Assembly (NCBI GenBank): GCA_029251865.1
Contig: JAQXCN010000031.1
Location: forward strand, 27,395 to 91,394
Direction: 5' to 3'
Origin: Crocinitomicaceae bacterium
GTDB taxonomy: Bacteria > Bacteroidota > Bacteroidia > Flavobacteriales_D > Crocinitomicaceae
Length of the DNA: 64,000 nt
Shown in pieces: positions 1-8,654 of this stretch; positions within the stretch are counted from its first letter, which is position 1; the number at the start of each line of letters is the position of its first letter. The notes under the pieces were generated by a model. That model ran no database searches, was not told where the DNA came from, and worked only from the letters and a program-made list of their open reading frames with translations. Made by a program: the position numbers and the translations under genes.

Positions 1-282
1 TTATGGCTATATATGACAACACAAGGCCCTGTTTGTGCTTCATTAGGAGACAAAACAGCCTTTTTAGGCAGAAAACCCAAAGAACTTAAGATTGCCAAGT
101 CAAATGGAGAATGGCTAGGTCAAAAATCAGGAACTTTTATTGAAAATAAGCTTTATTACATCCGTAGTAAATTCTGCAAAGGCACATACACTTTCAAACT
201 TGAACAGGGCGTTACTATGAAAGAATTAGAAAACATTACAGATGTTACTATTGAAATCAAACCAACAGAATGGGATCAATGA
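1..282 (+). CDS. Conserved hypothetical protein, probably 5'-truncated by the window edge
   Basis: The reading frame is open from base 1 with no stop before it, so the gene may begin upstream. An ATG at 13 is also possible and would give 89 residues. The product is small and soluble, with no signal peptide or membrane segment, and mixes basic stretches (KPKELKIAK) with an acidic C-terminus (IEIKPTEWDQ). I do not recognise the family. The stop codon overlaps the ATG of the next gene (ATGA at 279-282), so the two are probably co-transcribed and translationally coupled. That the gene is real is likely; its function is unknown. Confidence 0.55.
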   Translation, partial: LWLYMTTQGPVCASLGDKTAFLGRKPKELKIAKSNGEWLGQKSGTFIENKLYYIRSKFCKGTYTFKLEQGVTMKELENITDVTIEIKPTEWDQ

Positions 283-752
283 GGTTTAGGAATTTAACAG
301 AAATAGAACTTGAGGCACTTTCTGAAGAGCTTGTTCAGTTTCTGATTGTTCAAGGGATTGATGGTGACTTATGGCTCGAAATGAATCAAAAAAGCCCTCA
401 AAAAGCCATTGAACTTGTATCACTATTCAGTGACACAGTCCTAGAAAAGGTTTATTCAAAAGTGCAACACATGAGTTTCCTTTCAACTCAAATTTTTTCG
501 ATTTTTAAAATAGAAGGTTCTGTTATGCAAGCAGTGGTAGTAAAGAATAAAGCTACGAACAAACCGTTTAAAAATATTGAGCAGCTTATCGACCTAACCT
601 CCGCTTCAGAAAATGAGACTTTTGAAATAATGTGCGCAACAAGGGAATTAGAAGACAAAATTTTGGACGAAATACACAGACTTACCGAGCAAGGGTGCCT
701 TATTGCAGACCCAAAACTTTGGGCGCATTTTGCGCAATATCATAAAAACTGA
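279..752 (+). CDS. DUF6495-like conserved protein
   Basis: A soluble protein of 157 residues with no signal peptide. The N-terminus (MRFRNLTEIELEALSEELVQ) resembles, from memory, the small Bacteroidota DUF6495 family, whose members open with a similar L-T-x-E-x-L-E-x-L pattern and are of similar length; the family has no known function. An ATG at 270 is in frame, but the ATG at 279 overlaps the preceding stop as ATGA and matches the expected family start, so I use it. The C-terminal half is helical and charged. The family assignment is moderate; the existence of the gene is well supported. Confidence 0.65.
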   Translation: MRFRNLTEIELEALSEELVQFLIVQGIDGDLWLEMNQKSPQKAIELVSLFSDTVLEKVYSKVQHMSFLSTQIFSIFKIEGSVMQAVVVKNKATNKPFKNIEQLIDLTSASENETFEIMCATRELEDKILDEIHRLTEQGCLIADPKLWAHFAQYHKN

Positions 753-828
753 CTCAATTAAGCATCTTTTTAGGAGAATTTTCGTTTTTAAAGTATATTT
801 ACTGACCATTGAATAAAAAAAATACCTG

Positions 829-1461
829 ATGAAAACTCTTAAAATATTTAGTCTCTTTCTTGCGTTAAGCTTAATTTTCTCTTCGTGCATAGAGCATGAG
901 GTTATTCCTGCGCCGGTTAACACCGTAGATTTGAATGCCGCATTTATTGGTTTTGTCAACGGTACTCAAGTTGAATTTACTCAAAATGTAAATGGCTATG
1001 GTGCTGAATCAGAAAATACTGAAGATATCAATCCCTCGCCGTCTCCTTCTAAAATGACCTACGGCACCAAAATCAAATCATTATACAATCCGCAGGCTCT
1101 TCGCGTAAAATTCGGAGCTCAAGAGTGGGATGTTGCACAAAATGCTTATCCAACAGTTAGCATGTTCAATGAATGGTTAAATCTTTATACCGACGCACCA
1201 GTAGGTTTTTCGGATCAAGGACTTAGCGGAGTAGAGGTAGAATACGTTGATAATAATGGTGTTTCATGGCTTTCTCGTGAAAGTGACCCAAATCAATCAG
1301 CAATATTTGAATTCACAGGCTCTCAGTCCGACAACACAGGTGATTATGCCTTTTTCAAATGCACCTTCACTTGCTTAGTTTGGAGATACAACACACAAAC
1401 TGAATTAGATGAATCGATAAATATCGAAAATGGTATAATCACATCTTGGTTCAAGAAATAG
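829..1461 (+). CDS. Exported lipoprotein of unknown function
   Basis: A 210-residue protein with a lipoprotein signal: basic start MKTLK, a hydrophobic core, then IFSSC with Cys20 as the lipidated residue. The mature part opens with an acidic and proline-rich linker (IEHEVIPAP), typical of Bacteroidota surface or periplasmic lipoproteins, followed by a mostly beta-strand domain containing acidic, aromatic and asparagine-rich segments. Two cysteines near the end (CTFTC) could form a disulfide. I do not recognise a named domain. An imperfect -7-like element (TATATTTA, 794-801) lies 28 bases upstream. The product is expected to sit in the outer or inner membrane. Confidence 0.7.
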   Translation: MKTLKIFSLFLALSLIFSSCIEHEVIPAPVNTVDLNAAFIGFVNGTQVEFTQNVNGYGAESENTEDINPSPSPSKMTYGTKIKSLYNPQALRVKFGAQEWDVAQNAYPTVSMFNEWLNLYTDAPVGFSDQGLSGVEVEYVDNNGVSWLSRESDPNQSAIFEFTGSQSDNTGDYAFFKCTFTCLVWRYNTQTELDESINIENGIITSWFKK

Positions 1462-1479
1462 AAAACTAATTTTAGTTTT

Positions 1480-2166
1480 ATGAGTGACACGCTCAAAATA
1501 GCCATTGTCGGAGATTATAATTTCACCTATAATGCGCACCATGCGACAAATTTATCTTTGGACCACTCCGCAGACTTTCTAGAATTAGAACTTAATTATT
1601 ATTGGATTAAAATTGCGGATGCCCTCAAACATAAGGCAAGCTACTTCGATCAATATGATGGTGTTTGGATCGCTCCAGGCCCTATAGATAACCCATTTTA
1701 CCTTTCAGGGGTTTTTAAAAAACTAACTGAAAATACAGTACCCATTTTGATTACAGGTGAAGGGTTCAAACTTTTTCTTGAATACCTCATTACCTTTCAT
1801 CAGCTTACGACATTTCAAGAAAAACTGATCTCTGAAAATTTAATTGCAGGAAATAGTTTTGATCGTTTAACCGTGTCCCCTCAAACCAAAGCATTCAGCA
1901 AGCTTTATGAGAATTTTTCTAATATCGAATTAACCTCCTCCAGGTACAGTATCTATCCACAACTTACCGAACAGCTAAAAAATAAATTCATAGATATTGA
2001 AGCACTCAATCAGTTTGATGATCCCGAAATTATAAGCCTAAAAAATCATCCATTCTTTATAAGCTGCGCATTTTGCCCCCAGATATCCTCTACTAGAGAT
2101 ATCCCCCACCCTATCATTTATACTTTTTTAAAGATGGCCGTCTCAAAAAAAGTTAAGCCAGAATAA
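1480..2166 (+). CDS. CTP-synthase C-terminal-like glutamine amidotransferase homologue, catalytic residues lost
   Basis: A 228-residue cytosolic protein. The N-terminus IAIVGDYN, the segment YDGVWIAPGP (about residues 60-69) and the C-terminal HPFF...PHPI pattern match the stand-alone family related to the CTP synthase class I amidotransferase domain. In active members the nucleophile lies in a G-T-C-G-G-F motif; here the equivalent is ITGEGF, with no cysteine. The usual F-H-P-E segment carrying His and Glu is FCPQ. All three triad positions therefore look replaced, so glutaminase activity is unlikely and a binding or regulatory role is an inference. The 3' end overlaps the convergent helicase gene by 14 bases. 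Confidence 0.7.
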   Translation: MSDTLKIAIVGDYNFTYNAHHATNLSLDHSADFLELELNYYWIKIADALKHKASYFDQYDGVWIAPGPIDNPFYLSGVFKKLTENTVPILITGEGFKLFLEYLITFHQLTTFQEKLISENLIAGNSFDRLTVSPQTKAFSKLYENFSNIELTSSRYSIYPQLTEQLKNKFIDIEALNQFDDPEIISLKNHPFFISCAFCPQISSTRDIPHPIIYTFLKMAVSKKVKPE

Positions 2167-5100
2167 GCTCTTTTGTCTTTGAATAGTATAACATCGAAAC
2201 AACCTTTTTCTTAAATATTTCCTCAAGGTTACGCTTGTATTCCTTAACCTGCTTATGATCTTTCGCCTCTTTTTTTCCAGTCTTAAAATCAAGAACTACG
2301 ATGTCAAGGTTTCTAACAATGACCTTATCTGGCCTTAGAGTGTTTCCCGAAGGCAAAAGGATAGGATGCTCATTTAAAATTTTCTCTGCGTTTTTGTATA
2401 GGTCTTTTTCAGTGGCCACGTCAAAAAAGCAAGAAGCTACTTCCAATAAAGAATCCCGCATCGAAACTTGAACAATACCATTATTTATAAGCGCACTCAG
2501 TGCACTTTCTAATGCACCAATGGTATCTACACTGGCCATAAGCGCATGGAAATAAACACCAAAAAGCCGTTCGTCCTGAGAACCGTGCTCTTCTTTATGC
2601 TTCTCTTTGAACGCAATTTGAAAAACTGAAGATTCATTTACGACCTCCCTTGGGGTATAAAAATCACCATTATCAGAAACGGTCTCTATTTTTCTGGTTG
2701 CAATACCCGATTGATAGCGGCATACTCCATCTTGTTCTTGTAATTCGAAAGTCTGGATAAGATTATGATGAAAACGATGTCCCAAGTTGGATGCTTTATC
2801 ATACCTATTGAATATATACAGACGTCTTTCCGGTCTCGTTAAACCAACGTATAATAAGTTAAGTTTGTCTAAAAGAATCAAATTCTCCTCCTCCAATGCT
2901 TTGGTATGAATTTCGTCTAAAATATTTGTCTTACTCAAAGAAGTATATAGCACTTTACCATCAGATTCAACAAAAAACTTCGACTCGTTGTGAATGCTCA
3001 GGCTAAAGTCAATCTTCGGGATGATGACTATAGGAAACTCTAAGCCCTTAGATTTGTGGATTGTCATGATTTGAACTGCATCCTTACTTTCAGGCATCTT
3101 CAATGCAAACTTAGACTTATTATCCTCGAAATATTCTATGAATTTTGACAAATCAGATTGACGGTTACATTGAAATTGAAAAACCAAATCTGAAAACTGA
3201 TGCAAATACGGGTTTTCTACTTCCTTCCACCTCATGAGTCTGATGAACTCTTGAACCAACTGAACAAGATTTTCAAAAGGTTTAAAGAATTTTTTTGCAC
3301 CACCAAAATAATCTTCAAGGAAGCGATCATCGTCAAAAATTTTTATCGTTTTTCCGGAATTATTTTGAACCGCTTTGATGTAATTAAAATAGGGGTCGTT
3401 TACGGTCTGATTCATCCTAAAATAAAGCTCAGCAAACTGTCTTTTCATTAAATCCACCGTAGGCTTCATTCTCCATTTTAAAAAAGCAATAAGTAATCTC
3501 ACTTCCATATTACGGCTTATTAATAGAGATTCCTGAGAAAAAACAGTAATTCCCAATTTGGTTAGTTTATTAGCGATTTTTACTCCAAGGTCATTTTTGT
3601 CAGTGAGAATACAAATATCACCAAGGTCAAAGGAATCCTTTAGGCATTGATTAATAATGGTCTGAATTTCATCAATCATCTCCTCTGAGTCAGGCTTCCG
3701 TTTTTCCGAAACAACTTGGACAAATCCGGCCTTAGTGGCCGCAGGAATTTGAGATACAGCCTCGTAAAACGCACCGAATTTTGGAGGCAATGACGTCCTG
3801 AATTGTTCAAAAAAACTATTATTAAAGTTCACGATCTCGGCAGAAGATCGGTAATTCATTTCAAGAGGTCTTTTCGTGCCCATCTGATTAAAATACGCTG
3901 AGTGGTCTTCAATCTTTGGATCTTTCTCTGGGTTATAAATAGCAGGTAAAGCCACGAATTGTTCAGCCAAACCGTTGTTGAATCGATAGATAGACTGCTT
4001 CGGGTCACCAACGATTAAATTTTGTTTTCCTTTCGAAAGAGATTCTCGCAGAAGCGGTAAAAGATTAAGCCATTGAAGTCTTGAAGTATCTTGAAATTCA
4101 TCCAATAAAAAATGCTCATATCGGGTACCAAAACGTTCGTATATGTATGGTGCATCCTCTTTCTGAACAAGGGTCCCAATCAATTCATTAAACTCAGAAA
4201 TACGAATAACCTTCGTTTTCATCCGAAGGTCATGTAAAGCCTCTGAAACATATTTCAATAAAGCCATATTATAAAAATTTGCTTTATACTTCGACAATAA
4301 CATGTGACGTTGGGCATTTTCTGCATGAAACTCATTTAAGTCTAAAAGCCGTTGCTTTAGTTCTGCTGTAAAAGCCTTAGAATCTCCAGGTTTCTCACAT
4401 AACTTCATGAAAGTTGCTGTCAACAATGAAACGTCGCGTTTAAAAGTCGGAAACTTTTGATAGCCAAGTATTTTGTTTAACGATTTCATTGTATTTGTTT
4501 TACCAGGTAAATCATCAGGGTTCAAATTCATCCCCGATACATATTCCTTAAGCGCAAGATTTAAACCTGAAAAGCCCGAACTAATTGTTCGCAACTCCTT
4601 AAGGAGCATTTTAAACTCTTTTTCATCAAAATTTAGCGTGTGAAGTAGTTCAATATATGACTTGTTTTTCTCATTATTTAGTGCCGATGCAAAAGCCAAT
4701 AAATGTCTTTTGAAGTTCCATTGGCTGCCATCTTGGAAATTTGACTTGGCATAATTTTTTACAAGCTTGGTAAGTGCTAAATTATTAGAAGCACCAACAT
4801 TACTGAGCATTAACTCCAAAACCTCCTCTAAAACCTCCTTTTCATTCAATGAAATCTCAAATTCAGCAGGCAGATTGAGATCATTTGAAAATGATTTTAT
4901 CAATCTCAAATTAAATTTATCTATCGTTGATACATTGAAATTTTCATAACCATGAAGAATTGCTTTTAATGCTTTAGAAGCCCTCTTCTTTAACTCATGC
5001 ACCTCTAGTTTTATGATTTTTTCAAGCTCACAAACAATGGACTCGGTCTTAGAATCCTTGACAGCAGTATCATATTTGGCGATATTAAACAAAGCATCTA

Positions 5101-5293
5101 TAATTCTTGTTTTCATTTCAGTTGATGCCTTATTCGTAAAAGTTATAGCAACAATACCCTTGTAATTATTTGAAGATTCAGGGGCCAACAAGATGGACAA
5201 ATACTCAAGTACCAGTTGGAAAGTCTTACCACTTCCTGCGGAAGCGTTTAAAACGCATAACGGGTACTTTTTTCTATCAATGGATGCTAACAT
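2153..5293 (-). CDS. UvrD/AddA-type helicase with C-terminal PD-(D/E)XK nuclease
   Basis: A superfamily 1A DNA helicase of 1046 residues, expected to act in double-strand break end processing with an AddB-like partner that is not in this window. Visible motifs in order: Walker A ASAGSGKT (residues 17-24), DEFQDT (motif II), VGDPKQSIYRF (III), MNYRS (IV), TIHKSKGLEFP (V), VGLTRPERRL (VI). At the C-terminus RPDKVIV, LDFKTGK and QVKEY give the D...DxK...QxxxY pattern of RecB-family nucleases, so the nuclease appears intact. The frame extends to a TTG at 5335, but the ATG at 5293 sits closer to Walker A, as in relatives, and leaves room for a promoter, so I chose it. Confidence 0.88.
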   Translation of the reverse strand: MLASIDRKKYPLCVLNASAGSGKTFQLVLEYLSILLAPESSNNYKGIVAITFTNKASTEMKTRIIDALFNIAKYDTAVKDSKTESIVCELEKIIKLEVHELKKRASKALKAILHGYENFNVSTIDKFNLRLIKSFSNDLNLPAEFEISLNEKEVLEEVLELMLSNVGASNNLALTKLVKNYAKSNFQDGSQWNFKRHLLAFASALNNEKNKSYIELLHTLNFDEKEFKMLLKELRTISSGFSGLNLALKEYVSGMNLNPDDLPGKTNTMKSLNKILGYQKFPTFKRDVSLLTATFMKLCEKPGDSKAFTAELKQRLLDLNEFHAENAQRHMLLSKYKANFYNMALLKYVSEALHDLRMKTKVIRISEFNELIGTLVQKEDAPYIYERFGTRYEHFLLDEFQDTSRLQWLNLLPLLRESLSKGKQNLIVGDPKQSIYRFNNGLAEQFVALPAIYNPEKDPKIEDHSAYFNQMGTKRPLEMNYRSSAEIVNFNNSFFEQFRTSLPPKFGAFYEAVSQIPAATKAGFVQVVSEKRKPDSEEMIDEIQTIINQCLKDSFDLGDICILTDKNDLGVKIANKLTKLGITVFSQESLLISRNMEVRLLIAFLKWRMKPTVDLMKRQFAELYFRMNQTVNDPYFNYIKAVQNNSGKTIKIFDDDRFLEDYFGGAKKFFKPFENLVQLVQEFIRLMRWKEVENPYLHQFSDLVFQFQCNRQSDLSKFIEYFEDNKSKFALKMPESKDAVQIMTIHKSKGLEFPIVIIPKIDFSLSIHNESKFFVESDGKVLYTSLSKTNILDEIHTKALEEENLILLDKLNLLYVGLTRPERRLYIFNRYDKASNLGHRFHHNLIQTFELQEQDGVCRYQSGIATRKIETVSDNGDFYTPREVVNESSVFQIAFKEKHKEEHGSQDERLFGVYFHALMASVDTIGALESALSALINNGIVQVSMRDSLLEVASCFFDVATEKDLYKNAEKILNEHPILLPSGNTLRPDKVIVRNLDIVVLDFKTGKKEAKDHKQVKEYKRNLEEIFKKKVVSMLYYSKTKELILA

Positions 5294-5346
5294 GTTATTA
5301 TGTTTTTCTGTTGGCTTAAAAATAGGAAAAACCAATTATTTTACCT

Positions 5347-5354
5347 TAATTTTG
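5347..5354 (+). promoter_or_regulatory. Candidate -7 element (TAATTTTG) for the MbnP/MbnH pair
   Basis: A perfect match to the Bacteroidota TAnnTTTG element, 7 bases before the ATG at 5362. No well-spaced -33 TTG is seen, and the position would leave almost no leader, so it is tentative. Confidence 0.35.
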
Positions 5355-5361
5355 ATAGACT

Positions 5362-6156
5362 ATGAATCGGTTTTTATTTTTATTGTTTGTACTAACGTTA
5401 TCATTGTTTTCTTGTAAAAAAGAAGGCTGTACAGATGAAAATGCTCAGAATTTCAATGAAAACGCAACCCAGAATGATGGGAGTTGTGTTTATTCACCCA
5501 ATGACTCAATAAAAATTCAAATCAATCCAGTATATAATGGTTTTGATTTACATCTTGACTCTGTTTACAATACGATTGAAGGATATGGTGTGAAATTTAC
5601 TACTATAAGTTTCTTTATCAGTAACCTAAACAACCAATCCGACACCCTAAATACGTCTTCACTTTTTGATTTTAGAGAAAAGGGAAGGCTTCTTTTAGCC
5701 GAAAATCAAGACTTCAATACTTTCAATCAAATTCAAGGTGATATTGGTGTTGGGCCTGCAAACAATCACGGCGATCCGTCAGCATTCAACAACGAAAGTG
5801 ATTTAAATATAGAAAATGCGGGTTTAATGCATTGGAGCTGGAATACAGGTTATATATTTGTAAATATTGAAGGAAAAGTAGATACTTTGTCGTCAGGAAT
5901 TTTCAATCACAATTTCAGTTTTCATATAGGAACAGATGCATTTCTCCAAAACTTTTCTTTTGATAACATATCTTGGGTAGAGACTGGTGTCAATGAACAT
6001 ACCTTGTTTCTCGAATTAGATCTTTCAAGTTTCCTAAACGCCGAGAACAATGCCATTGATCTTAAAGATGAATATTTAACACACTCAAACAGCAGTCAAC
6101 AACCACTCTCTGAAAAAGTAGTAGCAAACTTCGTTAATGCCTTTAATGCTCCGTGA
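5362..6156 (+). CDS. MbnP family copper-binding lipoprotein
   Basis: A 264-residue lipoprotein (LFSC, Cys18). After the signal comes a cysteine-containing segment of the G-C-T-D...N...A...D-G-S-C type (about 22-42), common as a linker repeat in Bacteroidota. The main domain carries the MbnP hallmark: a long beta domain with MHWSWNTGY (156-164) and a C-terminal HTLFLELD stretch. MbnP proteins are periplasmic and bind copper; in the studied case binding depends on a tryptophan converted to kynurenine by the partner di-heme enzyme MbnH. Trp158 and Trp160 are candidates here, which is my inference. The stop overlaps the start of the partner peroxidase gene (TGATG). Confidence 0.82.
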   Translation: MNRFLFLLFVLTLSLFSCKKEGCTDENAQNFNENATQNDGSCVYSPNDSIKIQINPVYNGFDLHLDSVYNTIEGYGVKFTTISFFISNLNNQSDTLNTSSLFDFREKGRLLLAENQDFNTFNQIQGDIGVGPANNHGDPSAFNNESDLNIENAGLMHWSWNTGYIFVNIEGKVDTLSSGIFNHNFSFHIGTDAFLQNFSFDNISWVETGVNEHTLFLELDLSSFLNAENNAIDLKDEYLTHSNSSQQPLSEKVVANFVNAFNAP

Positions 6157-7232
6157 TGCATAAAGTATACCCTTTCCTAATATTAATTATACTTTTTTCG
6201 TCTTGTAGAAAAGAAAAGGTTTCTTTCATTCCCACACCTTACACCATTGTTATCCCATCACACTTCCCGCAGATGAACATCCCGGATGATAATCCTATGA
6301 CCAAAGAAGGTGTTGATTTAGGTAGACATCTTTTTTATGAAACAAAGTTGAGTGGAGATGAATCAATGAGTTGCGCAAGTTGTCATAAAATAGGAAGTGG
6401 ATTTGCTGATAATGTTGCTGTCCCTGTCGGTATAGACGGTATTGCAGGCACAAGAAATTCTATGCCTATTTTCAATATGGGTTGGGATGAATTTTTCACC
6501 TGGGATGGCCGTCAATCATCCCTTGAAGCACAAATACTTGAACCCGTTCCAAACCCAATCGAAATGCATTTAGAATGGAAAGAAGCTGTGAATAGGTTAC
6601 AACTCGACGTAGCGTACAGGAATAAATTCTTTCGAGCTTTTGGTGAAGAAGGTATTGATTCAATTAAAGTAGCAAAAGCAATAGGACAGTTCATCAGAAC
6701 TATTGTTTCCGGCTCGTCAACCTTCGATGTTATGTACAAATATGAAAATGGCCTTTCATTATCTAACAGTGAAAACCAAGTGCTTGAAAATATTGAAGCT
6801 GAGACATGGGCAGGTTACGACCTTTTCAAAAGTTTAAACGGTGCAGATTGTTTTCATTGTCACAATGGACCACTTATGCGGGTAAAAAAATTCAGTAATA
6901 ATGGCTTGGATGCAACATTTAATGATGAGGGAAGGGCGCTCGTAACTGGGAATGACCTTGATTTAGGAAAATTCAAAGTTCCATCCCTGAGGAATTTATC
7001 TAGCACAGGACCCTACATGCACGACGGACGCTTCAACACGCTTGAAGAGGTAATTGAACACTATTCATCAGGGATTCAAATGAACCCAACACTTGATCCT
7101 ATGATTGAATTTGGAGGTGAAGGAGGAGTGCAACTTGACGCATTAGAAAAAGAATGGCTGAAACAATTCTTGCTCGCTTTAAACGACACTATTTACATTA
7201 ATAATCCTAATTTTAAGGATCCATTCAACTGA
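6156..7232 (+). CDS. Di-heme cytochrome c peroxidase / MauG-MbnH-like enzyme
   Basis: A 358-residue protein with a lipoprotein signal (ILFSSC, Cys17) and two CxxCH heme sites, CASCH (73-77) and CFHCH (232-236), in the bacterial CcpA/MauG arrangement. Other family marks are the start of the first domain (LGRHLFYETKLS), the RNSMPIFN segment, FTWDGR, and FKVPSLRN with the closing YMHDGRF. Being directly downstream of a MbnP gene (TGATG overlap) suggests it is the MbnH-type partner that oxidises a tryptophan of MbnP; a plain H2O2-reducing peroxidase is the alternative. A GTG at 6153 is in frame, but the ATG at 6156 is preferred. It acts in the periplasm. Confidence 0.85.
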   Translation: MHKVYPFLILIILFSSCRKEKVSFIPTPYTIVIPSHFPQMNIPDDNPMTKEGVDLGRHLFYETKLSGDESMSCASCHKIGSGFADNVAVPVGIDGIAGTRNSMPIFNMGWDEFFTWDGRQSSLEAQILEPVPNPIEMHLEWKEAVNRLQLDVAYRNKFFRAFGEEGIDSIKVAKAIGQFIRTIVSGSSTFDVMYKYENGLSLSNSENQVLENIEAETWAGYDLFKSLNGADCFHCHNGPLMRVKKFSNNGLDATFNDEGRALVTGNDLDLGKFKVPSLRNLSSTGPYMHDGRFNTLEEVIEHYSSGIQMNPTLDPMIEFGGEGGVQLDALEKEWLKQFLLALNDTIYINNPNFKDPFN

Positions 7233-7235
7233 ATC

Positions 7236-8654
7236 ATGCCAGCAACGAGACATTTAACAACAGAAGAAAAGGCGCTAAAAATCAATTTGCAATCTGATAT
7301 TTATGGGTGCTTCGCGGAAATCGGCGCGGGTCAGGAAGTTGCAGCAAACTTTTTTAAAGCAGGAGGAAGTTCAGGAACTATTGCTTTTAGCCACTCAGCA
7401 TATGACATGAAGGTTTCGGATTCTATGTATGGAAAAACGAAGCGATATGTTTGTGAAGAACGTCTTCAAATCATGTTAAACACGGAATTCACAAACCTCA
7501 AAGAAACACTCCCAAATAAATATAAAGAATCAAAGTTCTTTGCCTTTTGCAATACCGTTGAATCGCTGAACTACCACAAAACAAATCAAGGTAAAGGCTG
7601 GGTTGGTATTCGTTTTCAACTCAAACCCGAGGCTGAGCCTAACACTGTCGTTTTACATGTCAAAATGCATGACAATAGTCACAAGGGGCAGCAAGAAGCA
7701 CTTGGAATTCTTGGTGTAAATCTTATACACTCGTGCTACCATAGTAATAATGATATCGATGAATTTCTGGATGGACTAACAAAACGTATTCCTCGAGACC
7801 GTATTGAAATTGATATGCTCAGTATCACGGGACCTGACTTTAGTAATATAGACAACCGTGTTATTGCCCTCAACCTTGTGAAAAGAGGCATTACGGATGC
7901 GACTATGTTTGATTTAGCTCAAAACGTTTTGCAACCTACGAATGCACTTTACAAAAAGAACATATTGTTAACCAGAGGTCGTTTTCGACCTGTTACAAAA
8001 GTTCATATTGATATGATTGAGAATGGCAGAAAAGCTTTCTCAAATGAAAATGAAGTAAAAGAAGATAATGTAGCGGTGGTATTTGAACTAACCTTAAAAG
8101 ACCTTACAGCGGATGGGAAAATATCTGTTCAAGACTTCTTAGATCGCGCTGATTTACTCTCTTCGCTTGGTTATACGGTAATGGTTTCAAATTATCTGAA
8201 GCATTATAAGATGGTAGAATACCTCGCGCCTATTTCAAGAGGTAATTTAATCGGCGTTATCCTCGGAGTTTATAATCTTAACACAATCTTTGATGAGCGA
8301 TATTATGACAATCTTCCTGGAGGACTGCTAGAAGCATTCGGTCGCGGTTTTGGACCGAACATGAAGCTTTATGTATATCCAGCATTGAATGTTGAGGATG
8401 GTGAAATCTATGATCTCGACAATATTGAAATCGCACCAAACCTAAAGGGTCTTTTACAATACATGAGGGAAAATGACAAAATGAAACCGATTGTAGAATT
8501 CGATCCGAAACTCCTCCATATCATGTCAGATGATGTACTTTCAAAAATTCGAGCAGGAGCATCAAGTTGGGAAGAAGATGTGCCAGAATCTGTAGCCAAG
8601 GCAATCAAAGCATTTGAGCTATTTGGCTACCATAAGAAAGAGGTCAATATCTAA
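7236..8654 (+). CDS. Conserved cytosolic protein of uncertain function (often auto-annotated as a nicotinate-nucleotide adenylyltransferase or TonB receptor)
   Basis: A soluble 472-residue protein without a signal peptide or membrane segments. It opens MPATRHLTTEEKALKINL and contains IYGCFAEIGAGQEVA and AGGSSGTIAFSHSAYDM (about 22-60), blocks I recall as strongly conserved in a widespread bacterial family that automated pipelines label inconsistently. Nothing visible supports a receptor: there is no plug or barrel, and no HxGH adenylyltransferase motif. The name should therefore not be trusted and the function is unknown. It lies 3 bases after the peroxidase gene and its stop overlaps the ATG of the WYL regulator (TAATG), so the two are tightly coupled. 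Confidence 0.6.
   Translation: MPATRHLTTEEKALKINLQSDIYGCFAEIGAGQEVAANFFKAGGSSGTIAFSHSAYDMKVSDSMYGKTKRYVCEERLQIMLNTEFTNLKETLPNKYKESKFFAFCNTVESLNYHKTNQGKGWVGIRFQLKPEAEPNTVVLHVKMHDNSHKGQQEALGILGVNLIHSCYHSNNDIDEFLDGLTKRIPRDRIEIDMLSITGPDFSNIDNRVIALNLVKRGITDATMFDLAQNVLQPTNALYKKNILLTRGRFRPVTKVHIDMIENGRKAFSNENEVKEDNVAVVFELTLKDLTADGKISVQDFLDRADLLSSLGYTVMVSNYLKHYKMVEYLAPISRGNLIGVILGVYNLNTIFDERYYDNLPGGLLEAFGRGFGPNMKLYVYPALNVEDGEIYDLDNIEIAPNLKGLLQYMRENDKMKPIVEFDPKLLHIMSDDVLSKIRAGASSWEEDVPESVAKAIKAFELFGYHKKEVNI

Noticed and set aside
648..959. Reverse-strand open frame of 103 codons over the end of the DUF6495-like gene and the lipoprotein start
   Set aside because: It lies antisense across two supported genes, has no domain and no coding-like composition.
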